From NCBI RefSeq assembly GCF_016862175.1, contig NZ_BOML01000050.1, positions 209,810 to 273,809 on the forward strand: a DNA stretch of 64,000 nucleotides, in the 5' to 3' direction. The translations under genes and the position numbers were made by a program. This stretch comes from Paractinoplanes durhamensis (GTDB taxonomy: Bacteria; Actinomycetota; Actinomycetes; Mycobacteriales; Micromonosporaceae). The notes beneath the pieces are model-generated. The model did not search any database. It had not been told where the DNA came from and saw only the letters and a program-made list of their open reading frames with translations. This document shows, one piece after another, positions 26,295 to 34,500 of this stretch (its first letter is position 1; every line of letters starts with the position of its first letter).

Positions 26295-26888
26295 ATGACG
26301 TCAGCGTCGGCCAAGGTCGACTTCAAGCGGGAGATCGGCGCCTACCGCGCGCGGCCGGGCCGGTTCGAGATCGTCGACGTGCCCGACATGCAGTACCTGA
26401 TGATCGACGGGCACGGCGATCCCAACACCGGCGGCGCCTTCGCCGAGGCGACCGCGGCGCTCTACCCCCTGGCCTACAAGCTGAAGTTCGCCAGCAAGCG
26501 GACCTTGGGACGCGATTACGTGGTCATGCCCCTGGAAGGCCTGTGGTGGGCCGACGACATGGACACCTTTACCGCGGCCCGCGACAAGTCGCGCTGGGAC
26601 TGGACTCTCATGATCATGGTGCCGGACTGGATCGACCAGCAGATGGTCGAAGGATCCGGGGTGCGGCTCGCCACCCTCTCCGAAGGGCGGTGTGTGCAGA
26701 CGCTGCACGTCGGGTCCTACGACGACGAGGCCGAGGTCCTGGCCCGGATGCACGACGGCTTCATCCCCGACAACGGGCTCCGGATGACCGGCAAGCACCA
26801 CGAGATCTACCTGAGCGACGCCCGGAAGGTCGCACCGGAGAAGCTCCGGACGATCCTCCGGCAGCCGGTGGCCGCCGCTTCTGAATGA
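26295..26888 (+). CDS. GyrI-like small-molecule-binding domain protein
   Basis: 197 residues forming a stand-alone GyrI-like/SOUL-type module: EIVDVPDMQYLMIDGHGDPNTGGAFAEA, YPLAYKLKF, MPLEGLWWADD, RWDWTLMIMVPDWI, VQTLHVGSYDDEAEVLARMHDGF and GKHHEIYLSDARKV. Relatives are a known family of about 200 residues annotated as GyrI-like; the fold binds small hydrophobic compounds in transcription factors. There is no DNA-binding domain. The stop codon lies inside the loop of a perfect 15-bp hairpin. Confidence 0.88.
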   Translation: MTSASAKVDFKREIGAYRARPGRFEIVDVPDMQYLMIDGHGDPNTGGAFAEATAALYPLAYKLKFASKRTLGRDYVVMPLEGLWWADDMDTFTAARDKSRWDWTLMIMVPDWIDQQMVEGSGVRLATLSEGRCVQTLHVGSYDDEAEVLARMHDGFIPDNGLRMTGKHHEIYLSDARKVAPEKLRTILRQPVAAASE

Positions 26889-26902
26889 GCGGCGGCCACC
26901 GG
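26865..26902. terminator. Perfect 15-bp hairpin between convergent genes
   Basis: CCGGTGGCCGCCGCT (26865-26879) pairs with 26888-26902 around an eight-base loop that contains most of the GyrI-like gene's stop codon. The converging reductase gene ends at 26905. It is well placed to act as a two-way terminator, with the last codons recruited into the stem. Confidence 0.8.
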
Positions 26903-26904
26903 GG

Positions 26905-27840
26905 TCAGCTCAGCTCAGCGAGCAGTCGCTGCTCCTCCTCGGGCGAGAGAGGTTCGCAGACCTCGCTGCGACCGGCGTCCCACTCGGCGACATCGGCGAC
27001 CGTGTCGGCGACCGGGCGGGTGGTCAGGCCGGCCGCGTGGGCGCGGCGGCTGTCGACCAGATTGGCGGCGGTCCACTCGGGATCGCCGATCCACATCGGG
27101 ACGCCCATCCACGGGTCGACCCCGGCCGCCAGCAGCTCGGCCGTCGAGACCCAGACCGTCTCCTGGCCGGAAGCGCCGGAGCCGGTCGCCGCCTGGCACG
27201 CGGACACGAACGCGGCCATGGTCAGCGGCGGGCAGACCACGTTGAACACGCCCGAGGCCGTCGCGCCGACCAGAAAGCCGGCCAGATCCCGTACATCGAT
27301 GAACTGCACCGGATCACCCGGGTCACCGGGCACCAGGATCGGACCGGCCCGCCGGAAACGCCGCGGCCAGTACGAGAACCGCTCGGTCTGATCGTGCGGC
27401 CCGACGATCAGCCCGGGCCGCCCGACGAGGGCCCGGTCGCCGTACCGATCAAGAACGACCTGCTCGCAGACCGCTTTCCGGCCGCCGTAGGAGTTGTCAT
27501 CCAGCACCGCGGCCCCCTCGACGGGCGCAACGGTCTGGTCGGCATAGACCGAGACGGACGACACGAAGACATACCGGTCGACGGTGTCGCGCAGCGCGTC
27601 GGCCGACAACCCGACCACGGCCGGGTCGTAGCCGGCGCAGTCGACGACCATGTCGAAATGCCGCCCGGCCAGGGCCGACAGGTCGGCGGTCCGGTCGCCG
27701 TGCACGGTTTCCAGCTGCGGATAGAGCCCGGGAGCGGTCTGCCCCCGGTTGAAGAGAGTTACCTCGGCGCCGATGGCCAGCGCCTGGTCCACGACGGCAC
27801 GCCCGACGAAACGGGTGCCGCCCAGCACGAGCAGATGCAT
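26905..27840 (-). CDS. NAD-dependent epimerase/dehydratase-like SDR reductase
   Basis: 311 residues. The extended-SDR NAD(P) site is at the N-terminus: MHLLVLGGTRFVGRAVVDQAL (GGTxFVG). DMVVDCAGYDP, YVFVSSVSVYADQT (catalytic Ser/Tyr region), SYGGRKAVCEQVV (the YxxxK equivalent) and RPGLIVGPHDQTERFSYWPRR follow. Relatives in actinomycetes are generic nucleoside-diphosphate-sugar epimerase-like reductases without a known substrate. It is monocistronic and converges on the GyrI-like gene. Confidence 0.88.
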   Translation of the reverse strand: MHLLVLGGTRFVGRAVVDQALAIGAEVTLFNRGQTAPGLYPQLETVHGDRTADLSALAGRHFDMVVDCAGYDPAVVGLSADALRDTVDRYVFVSSVSVYADQTVAPVEGAAVLDDNSYGGRKAVCEQVVLDRYGDRALVGRPGLIVGPHDQTERFSYWPRRFRRAGPILVPGDPGDPVQFIDVRDLAGFLVGATASGVFNVVCPPLTMAAFVSACQAATGSGASGQETVWVSTAELLAAGVDPWMGVPMWIGDPEWTAANLVDSRRAHAAGLTTRPVADTVADVAEWDAGRSEVCEPLSPEEEQRLLAELS

Positions 27841-27962
27841 CTTTGGGAGAGTCCTTAAAGGCAGTGAGTCGAAGTCAGATCAGGGCATGCGAAAGGAGGC
27901 TCTGCGAACGCATGGCCTCACCCCGGTGACTCACTGCGCGCCCACAGCGGGCGCGGAACTGG

Positions 27963-28562
27963 TCAAGATCCTAACAACGCCTCGACGAGCTGTCGATGGA
28001 TCCGGAGCTGGGCGCGCATCGCCGACGGGTCGGCGTAGGTGCGGCACAGGATGAAGCCGCCCTCGAACGTGGTGTAGAGGTGGTCGGCCAGGGCCTCGAC
28101 GTCGATGTCGCGGCGGCCGCCGAGGGCCGGCCGCAGCAGGCCGGCGACCGCGTCCCGCCAGGTCCGGGCGGTCCTGGCGATCTCGTCGTTCATCTCGCTG
28201 CCGGTGAACTCGCGCTCGGCGAGCACGGTGGCGTAGAGGCAGCCGGACTGCTCGGTCATGAGGTGGTCGGCGCCGTCCTCGTAGTAGCGCAGGAACGCCA
28301 CGACCCGGGCGGCCGGGTCGGTGAGGTGCGCGGTCGCGGTCAGGCCCGCGTCGAGCTGGGCTAGGTCGCCCGCCACGTACCGCCGCATCAAGTGGACCGC
28401 CAGGTCCGTCTTGGAACTGAAGTGGTGGAAGAAAGCGCCCTTGGAGCTGGCGGCCGCGGCGATCACCTGGTCGACCGAGGTGGCGCTGTAACCCTGATCG
28501 GTCATCAGGCGCTCGGCGGCGCGCAGGATCCGTTCGCGTGTCGGGTTGCCGTCTCGGGGCAT
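27963..28562 (-). CDS. TetR-family repressor
   Basis: 199 residues from ATG 28562 (MPRDGNPTRERILRAAERLMTDQGYSATSVDQVIAAAASSKGAFFHHF), a textbook TetR helix-turn-helix. The remainder (AGDLAQLDAGL, ADHLMTEQSGCLYATVLAERE) is the ligand-binding helical bundle. It is divergent from the homocysteine methyltransferase gene with a 44-bp shared promoter containing a near-perfect inverted repeat. It should repress itself and that gene. Confidence 0.93.
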   Translation of the reverse strand: MPRDGNPTRERILRAAERLMTDQGYSATSVDQVIAAAASSKGAFFHHFSSKTDLAVHLMRRYVAGDLAQLDAGLTATAHLTDPAARVVAFLRYYEDGADHLMTEQSGCLYATVLAEREFTGSEMNDEIARTARTWRDAVAGLLRPALGGRRDIDVEALADHLYTTFEGGFILCRTYADPSAMRAQLRIHRQLVEALLGS

Positions 28563-28570
28563 GAAGCGGT

Positions 28571-28596
28571 TGTACCAGACTAATCGGTCTGTTACA
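28571..28596. promoter_or_regulatory. TetR operator between divergent TetR and methyltransferase genes
   Basis: An inverted repeat with 10-bp arms TGTACCAGAC (28571-28580) and GTCTGTTACA (28587-28596), one mismatch, separated by TAATCG. It fills most of the 44-bp gap between the two start codons, so a bound repressor would block both genes. Confidence 0.85.
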
Positions 28597-28606
28597 AACT
28601 GACGGT

Positions 28607-29515
28607 ATGACCACACCACTACCGCAGATGCACGGTCGCCCGGTCGTCACCGACGGCGGCCTGGAGACCGACCTCATCTATCACCACGGCGTCGACCTGC
28701 CGGATTTCGCCGCGTTCCCGCTGGTCGACGACGACCGCGGCCGAGAACTGCTGCTGCGCTACTACGGCGACTACGTCGACATCGCCCGGCGGGCCGGCGC
28801 CGCCCTGCAGTTGGAGACGCCGACCTGGCGGGCGAGCGCCGACTGGGGTGACAGGCTGGGCTGGTCGGCCGCCGACCTCCGCCGGGTGAACCGCGACAGC
28901 GTGACCCTGCTGCAGCGCCTGCGCGACCGCGCCGCCCTGGAAACGCTGCTGGTCAGCGGTTGCATCGGCCCACGCGGCGACGGTTACGTCGCAGGCGAGG
29001 AAACAGACCCGGACGAGGCCGCCGCTTACCACGCGCCGCAGATCACCGCGTTCGCCGAGGCCGGTGCCGACCTGGTCACCGCGCTCACCCTGACCGGCGC
29101 GGCCGAGGCGGCCGGCATCGTCCGCGCGGCAAGAGCGGCCGGCCTGCCGGTGGCCGTGTCGTTCACGGTGGAGACCGACGGCCGCCTCCCGGACGGCACG
29201 CCGCTGCACGAGGCCGTGACCACGGTGGACGCCGAGGGCCCGGACTATTTCATGGTCAACTGCGCCCATCCGACCCACATCGCCCCCGGGGTGACCGAAG
29301 GCGACTGGGTGGCCCGGATAGTGGGCCTCCGCGCGAACGCCTCGGCCCGCAGCCACGCGGAGCTGGACGCCGCCACGGAGTTGGACGAAGGCGACCCGGC
29401 CGGCCTCGCGCAGGTTCAGGAAACGCTGCGCGAAAGCCTGCCCGCCCTGTCACTGATCGGCGGTTGCTGCGGCACCGACGCCCGCCACGTCGCCGCCATG
29501 TGGGGCGTGCGCTGA
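28607..29515 (+). CDS. Homocysteine S-methyltransferase family protein (MmuM-like)
   Basis: 302 residues. Zinc ligands of the family are visible: a Cys in MVNCAHPTHI and the Cys pair in LIGGCCGTDARHVAAM. The N-terminus VVTDGGLETDLIYHHGVDLPDFAAFPL and the segment LETPTWRAS are also typical. Such enzymes make methionine from homocysteine, using S-methylmethionine or S-adenosylmethionine. Control by the adjacent TetR is likely. The last 66 bases overlap, on the opposite strand, the 3' end of the ankyrin gene. Confidence 0.9.
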   Translation: MTTPLPQMHGRPVVTDGGLETDLIYHHGVDLPDFAAFPLVDDDRGRELLLRYYGDYVDIARRAGAALQLETPTWRASADWGDRLGWSAADLRRVNRDSVTLLQRLRDRAALETLLVSGCIGPRGDGYVAGEETDPDEAAAYHAPQITAFAEAGADLVTALTLTGAAEAAGIVRAARAAGLPVAVSFTVETDGRLPDGTPLHEAVTTVDAEGPDYFMVNCAHPTHIAPGVTEGDWVARIVGLRANASARSHAELDAATELDEGDPAGLAQVQETLRESLPALSLIGGCCGTDARHVAAMWGVR

Positions 29516-29869
29516 CCATTCGTGCGCATTACGCCCGCGGCCGTCATCCTCCCGGCGTTCCGGGTCCGCCCCGGCCGCCAGCAGCTCACGCACCGTGTCG
29601 GCATGCCCCCAGCAGGCGGCCGCGCACAGCGGCAGCCCTTCCTCGCCGGTGCCGCTCTCCAGGTTCGGATCCGCCCCCGCCGCGAGCAGCACCCGCACGT
29701 TGTCCGCCCGGTTCTGCACACTGGCCCGATAGAGCGGCGTGGTGCCGTCCCGGTTGGCCAGGTTCGGATCGGCGCCGGCCCGCAACAGGGCGGCCACCCA
29801 CGAGGCGGACTCCCCGCTCGCGGCCTCCACCAGCAGTTGCTGCAACTTCTTGCGCCGGCGCCGCTTCAT
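29450..29869 (-). CDS. Small ankyrin-repeat protein
   Basis: 139 residues from ATG 29869. A basic start (MKRRRRKKLQQLLVEAA) is followed by about three ankyrin repeats: WVAALLRAGADPNLANRDGTTPLYRASVQ, NVRVLLAAGADPNLE and LCAAACWGHADTVRELLAAGADPERR. Ankyrin repeats mediate protein binding. The ATG overlaps the stop of the tautomerase-like gene (ATGA), so the two are made together. The 3' end is antisense to the methyltransferase gene, and the C-terminal 35 residues are low in family character. Confidence 0.78.
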   Translation of the reverse strand: MKRRRRKKLQQLLVEAASGESASWVAALLRAGADPNLANRDGTTPLYRASVQNRADNVRVLLAAGADPNLESGTGEEGLPLCAAACWGHADTVRELLAAGADPERREDDGRGRNAHEWSAHAPHGGDVAGVGAAATADQ

Positions 29870-30252
29870 GGCGTGACGACGACTCCGCCGATGCCGGTGC
29901 GCCCGGCCACCGTGGCCACGAGCTCGACCGAGACTCCGGCGCGAACGCGTTCCCCGAAGACGTCGACGATCGCATCGGTGACCCCGGCGACAAGGCGGGC
30001 CACCACCTCGGAGGCATCGGGCCGCCGGAACGCACCCTCCTTGATGCCGAACGTCACGCTCGGTGACGGCGCCGACGCCGGCACACCACCGATCCCCCAC
30101 CGCTGCGGCGGCAGACCGATCAGATGCACCACCACAAGACCACGGGCCCATTCGCCATAGACGGCGACAACCGCGTCGGTCAGCGTCTGCATCAGCGCGG
30201 TCTCACGCCCGGCCAGGTCGCTCTCCAGCACGTGAACGCTGAGATGGGGCAT
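29866..30252 (-). CDS. Tautomerase-superfamily protein
   Basis: 128 residues starting MPHLSVHVLESDLAGRETAL. Proline immediately after the initiator Met is the catalytic base of the 4-oxalocrotonate tautomerase superfamily once Met is removed. A beta-alpha-beta core is seen twice (VVAVYGEWARGLVVVHLIGLPPQRWGIGG and VTDAIVDVFGERVRAGVSVELVATV), consistent with the fused, longer members such as the cis-CaaD or MIF-like groups. The substrate is unknown. It is translationally coupled to the ankyrin gene. Confidence 0.75.
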   Translation of the reverse strand: MPHLSVHVLESDLAGRETALMQTLTDAVVAVYGEWARGLVVVHLIGLPPQRWGIGGVPASAPSPSVTFGIKEGAFRRPDASEVVARLVAGVTDAIVDVFGERVRAGVSVELVATVAGRTGIGGVVVTP

Positions 30253-30330
30253 ACCATCCTCCGAAAAAGGTGTGCCCCCAAGCTATCGCCACCGGCAACC
30301 GCATTTTCCGACCCCGAGAGGCAGTCCCTC

Positions 30331-30627
30331 ATGACCGAACACATCCGGGTCGAACTGCTCAGATCCGGCGGCTTCATCGGCCGATCCGTCCACGTAACGC
30401 TCGATTCCACCCAACTGCCACCACCGGAGGCAGCCGAGCTGACCCGCCTGGTAACCGCGATCGACCCACACACCCTGCGCTCCACCGGCCCGACACACGG
30501 CGCCGACCTGATGCACTACAACCTGACCATCCACCGCGGCACCCAACAATGGCAGGTCAAGGTCTCCGACCCCGCGATCCCCGCCGACCTGAGCCCCCTG
30601 CTGCAATTCCTGAACAACTACTCATAA
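30331..30627 (+). CDS. Emfourin-like (protealysin/M4 protease inhibitor) protein
   Basis: 98 residues: MTEHIRVELLRSGGFIGRSVHVTLDSTQLPPPEAAELTRLV, then DLMHYNLTIHRGTQQWQVKVSDPAIPADLSPLLQFL. This matches the pattern of emfourin, a small cytosolic inhibitor of M4 metalloproteases, whose RSGGFxG start and closing 'D..xP..L.PLL..L' are characteristic. No M4 protease gene lies in the window. GAGAGG nine bases before ATG 30331 supports the start; the frame is open upstream but not family-like. Confidence 0.72.
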   Translation: MTEHIRVELLRSGGFIGRSVHVTLDSTQLPPPEAAELTRLVTAIDPHTLRSTGPTHGADLMHYNLTIHRGTQQWQVKVSDPAIPADLSPLLQFLNNYS

Positions 30628-30784
30628 ACCCAATACGAGTACGCCGTGCCCAGCCCACAACCGCACCAGCGCGAACCCGCCTACCAGCGCGAGCAGGGAC
30701 GGCCACCCGGCCGTAACGCGCCTCTCGCGCGAGGCGGTCGGTCCGGGTCAAAACCACCCCGGGTTCGTCAGCGATGATGGCGCC

Positions 30785-31441
30785 ATGATCAACAGCAGGC
30801 CTGCCCGAGTGGCCGCCATCGTCCTGGCCACCACGGCAACCACCGCCTGCGCCAACCCAGCCACCCCCGCGCAACAGCCGCCATCCGCCCCCGCAACCGT
30901 GCCGGCCGGCTGTTCCCCCACCGACGCCAACGTGCAGTGGTCGAAGCCCACCACCGAGTCGCGGCTGACCGCGGTGTCGTTGTTCCGGACAAAAGACGAC
31001 TTCGGCAGCGGCGAGGAGGTCCTCCACGAGCCGTTCACGCCCGCCGTAACCCAGCTGGCCGCACCGCCGGAGTGGATCCCGCAGCTGGCCAAGTCCCTGA
31101 GCGCCAAGACCGGCAAAAAGGTCCAGGACAGCCCGGCCCGGGCGGCCGACGGCGGTTACTCTCTGATATCCGGCAGCCAGGACGACCCCAGCATCACCGA
31201 ATCGCTGTTCTATACCGGCGCCGAGCTCATCTCGGCCACCTTCACGATCGCCTGCACCCCCGCGGTCACCGGCACCTTCACGTCCTGGACGTCGGCCGGC
31301 GTCGGCGGCGTGACCTGCGCCCAGTTCGAGCCCCCCGCCGAGCCCTTGGGCCGCCTGGCCCGCCGCTTCTGCCCCCGGACCCCGACCGCCGCACCCCCGT
31401 CGGAGGACGCCATCCCGTTCGTCCCGGACCCGACCGGCTGA
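30785..31441 (+). CDS. Putative secreted lipoprotein
   Basis: 218 residues. The N-terminus MINSRPARVAAIVLATTATTACANPA is a lipoprotein signal peptide with lipobox TTAC. A Pro/Ala-rich linker follows, then a domain with LTAVSLFRTKDDFGSGEEVLHEPF, GYSLISGSQDDPSITESLFYTGAELISATFTIAC and Cys pairs. No family is recognised. It is transcribed away from the CHAT operon, whose 3' end it faces. Confidence 0.75.
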   Translation: MINSRPARVAAIVLATTATTACANPATPAQQPPSAPATVPAGCSPTDANVQWSKPTTESRLTAVSLFRTKDDFGSGEEVLHEPFTPAVTQLAAPPEWIPQLAKSLSAKTGKKVQDSPARAADGGYSLISGSQDDPSITESLFYTGAELISATFTIACTPAVTGTFTSWTSAGVGGVTCAQFEPPAEPLGRLARRFCPRTPTAAPPSEDAIPFVPDPTG

Positions 31442-31568
31442 CCATACTTCTCCGCCATGGAACCTCGACCTGCCCCTGGACGACATCGCGACCGGCAACC
31501 TCGCCAAGCTGGCCGCCCGGCAGAGCCGCGGCGTCCTGGGCGGCAGCGGCGACAACCGCTGACCGCGG

Positions 31569-34500
31569 TCAGGGACCCGAATGGGTGTACGGGGCCCACA
31601 CCAGCGGCCGGTCCGGATATTTCGAGCGCAGCTGAGCCACGGCCTCGTGCAGGGCGAGAGCCGCCGGACCGGCATCGGCGGCGCCGGTGACGGTCAGTCT
31701 CGAGTACACCGCGTCGGCGATCTCCGGCGCGGGCGCGTCACGGATGTGCCACAGGCCGGCGATCACGTGCCGGAAGCCGAGCAGCCGGAACGCCGCGGCG
31801 AGGTGCACCGCCTCGTCCAGCACCCGGATGTCGCCGGTGGCGGTCTGGCACGCCGACAGAAAGGCGAACTCGGCCCGGTCGTGCCGCAGCCGAACCAGGT
31901 CGTCGACGGTGAGCGGACCGTCCGCGAGCCAGAGCGCGCTCCGCGACGGATCGGCCGGGTCCTGGTGACCGTGGCAGGCGAAATGCACCCATCGGGAGTC
32001 CGGCAGGAGTTGCTTGACGGCGGCGCCGGTCGCGGCGTCCCCACGGAGCTCCCGGCCATGCTCGGGCTCCGCGAAGTAGCGCCGCACCGCCGCCAGTTCC
32101 TGATCGACCGCGGGCAGGTCCGGCATGCCGGGCGCCGCCGCCACCCCGACCGCCAGCATCCGGGCCATGGCATCCGGGACGGCCTCGGCCCGAGCGCGAA
32201 CGAGGGCGGCCAGCGTCGGGGTGTAGGAGGAGATCGCCCGCCCGGCGACGGTGCGCACCGGGTCCGGATCGCTGTTCCGGTTCCGCGGATGCCGTCCGGC
32301 GGCGTGGATCGGGAAGACCGTCCACAGCCCGGTCGGGCACCACCACAGACGCTTCACCGGACCGCCGGTCCAGCCGAGCGCACCGAAAACCGGCTCGGCG
32401 ACCGCCGTCCAGAGCCAGTCGAGCAGATCGAAGACGGCATGCCGGTCGCGCTCCCGTGCCAGGAATCCGCGCTGCCGCTCGCCGTCGCGCCCGATCACGG
32501 TCAGGAACGCGTCGATCCGGGCCAGCGCCTCGGCCGGGGCCGCATCGGGCAGCGGCACCACCTCGACCGTCTCCCGCCCGACGATGAGAGCATGCGAGCC
32601 GAGCTCGCTGGTGTTGAGCAGAACCACCGGCCCCTCGGCCGCGGCCACCCGCAGCTGGTCGAGCGGGGTGGTCCGGAAGAAGTGTTCGAAGCCGTCGAGC
32701 CGCCGGATGTCCCCCAGCAGATCGTCGAGCTCACGGGCCGCGCGGCGGCGGCGATCGGCGAAGGCACCGGCCGGCTCCAGGTCGTCCAGGGGCGCCGCAC
32801 CGAGTTCGTGGCGGAGACGCCGGAGGCGCTCGGCAAGCTCAGGAGCCCGATCGGCGAGCAGGGCGGGCTCGCTGCGCAGGTGCAACGCGTGCGACCAGAT
32901 GATCGAACGGCCCTGCTCCAGCAGTTCCACCGCCCGGTCCGGCCGCCCCGCGGCGATCGCGCAGGACGCGGCGATGGCGGCGAGACCTTGCAGTTCCGCG
33001 AGTTGCTCCCGCCGGGTCACCTCGTCGAGCCCGTGCCAGGCCGCCTGCGGCAGGAGATCGACCGCAAGCGCGAACCCGTCGAGCGCCGACTCCTGCTCGC
33101 CCGCCTCGAAGGCCATCCGCCCCCAGGCCAGGGCCGCGATGATCCGGTGCTGGACGGGGCTCGTCACGATGCCGGCCGCGCTCCGCTGGCATTCGACGGC
33201 CGTGCGCAGGTCGTCGGCCTGCCCGGTCTTCCGATGTCGGGACTGCAACGCTCGCCCGAGGTGGCTCAGCACCCGGGCGCGGGCGGCGCCGTCCGCCGAC
33301 ATCGGGACGGCCTGCTCGGTGACCTCGATCGCCGCGTCGATGTCACCGAGGTCGCCGAAGGCCTCGTACCGGGCCCGAAGGGCGGAGCCGAGGTTCGTCA
33401 GGCTGCGGGCCCGGTCCCAGGTCGCGTCGGGTGCGGCGGCGTCGGCGGCCCGCGAGAACTCGACCGCCTCGTCGATGTCGGCCCGTTCCCCGGTGACCGC
33501 GAAGCGCAGCCGGAGCATCACCCCGAGGCTGCCCGCGCGACCGGCCCACGCCGAGTGGCCGGGCGGAGTCGCGGTGAAGCTCTCCCGGCTGTCGGCCACC
33601 GCCTGGTCGAGGTCCGACCGGTTCCCGGAAAGCTCGAACCGGTCGCCGTGCAACGTGGACCGGATCGACCGGAGAACGGCGCGCTCGGGATGGCCGGACG
33701 GCGACTCCTCGATGGCCTTTCCCAGCGATGCGATCGCGGCGTCGAGGTCGGCGCGTTGTCCCGTCCACACATACCGCCGGCGCAACACGGTCGCGTAGTT
33801 GGCGCGCGCGCCGAGGGCGTCGGTGATCCCCGGCTCGACGGTGTCGACCGCCGTCCGCGCCATCTCGATGCTCGCATCGAAATCACCGCCGTCACCGGTC
33901 AACTCGGCCCGGCGGGCGAGCGCGAGGCTGAACATCGACAGGCGGAGGCTCCGCGCGACATGGCCCGGCGGCGTCCGGTCCACCGACTCCTGATGGTTGC
34001 GCACGCCACGCGCAAGGTCGGCCGGGTCGGCGGTCAGGTCGAAGCGTTCGATGTAGAGGGACCCAAGATTGGTCCGGTGCAGGGCGGATTCGGGGGCCGC
34101 GAGCGGCATTCCCTCGACCGCCTGTTCGGTCGCGGCGATCGCCGCGTCGAGATCGGAGCGGTCACCGAACTGCTGGAACCGCCGCATGAGCACGATGCCG
34201 AGACTCGCGAGCCGGCCGCGGCGGTCCGCCGCCTCGCCGCTGGTCACCTCGACCGACTGCTGGGCGGCGGCGACGGCCGCATCGAGATCACGCCCGTCGC
34301 CGGTCCATCGGTGGCGCTCCTGCAACACTCCGGCCAGGTTCGACAGGTATCTGGCCCGGGTCCGATCGTCGGCGGCTTCGTCAACTGCCTCCCGGTTCAG
34401 CCGGACCGACTCGTCCAGGTCGGCACGATCCTGGCCGGCCACGAATCGGGACATCAGCATGCTCGCGAGGGATCCCATGATTCCCGGTCGCTGCGGATGG

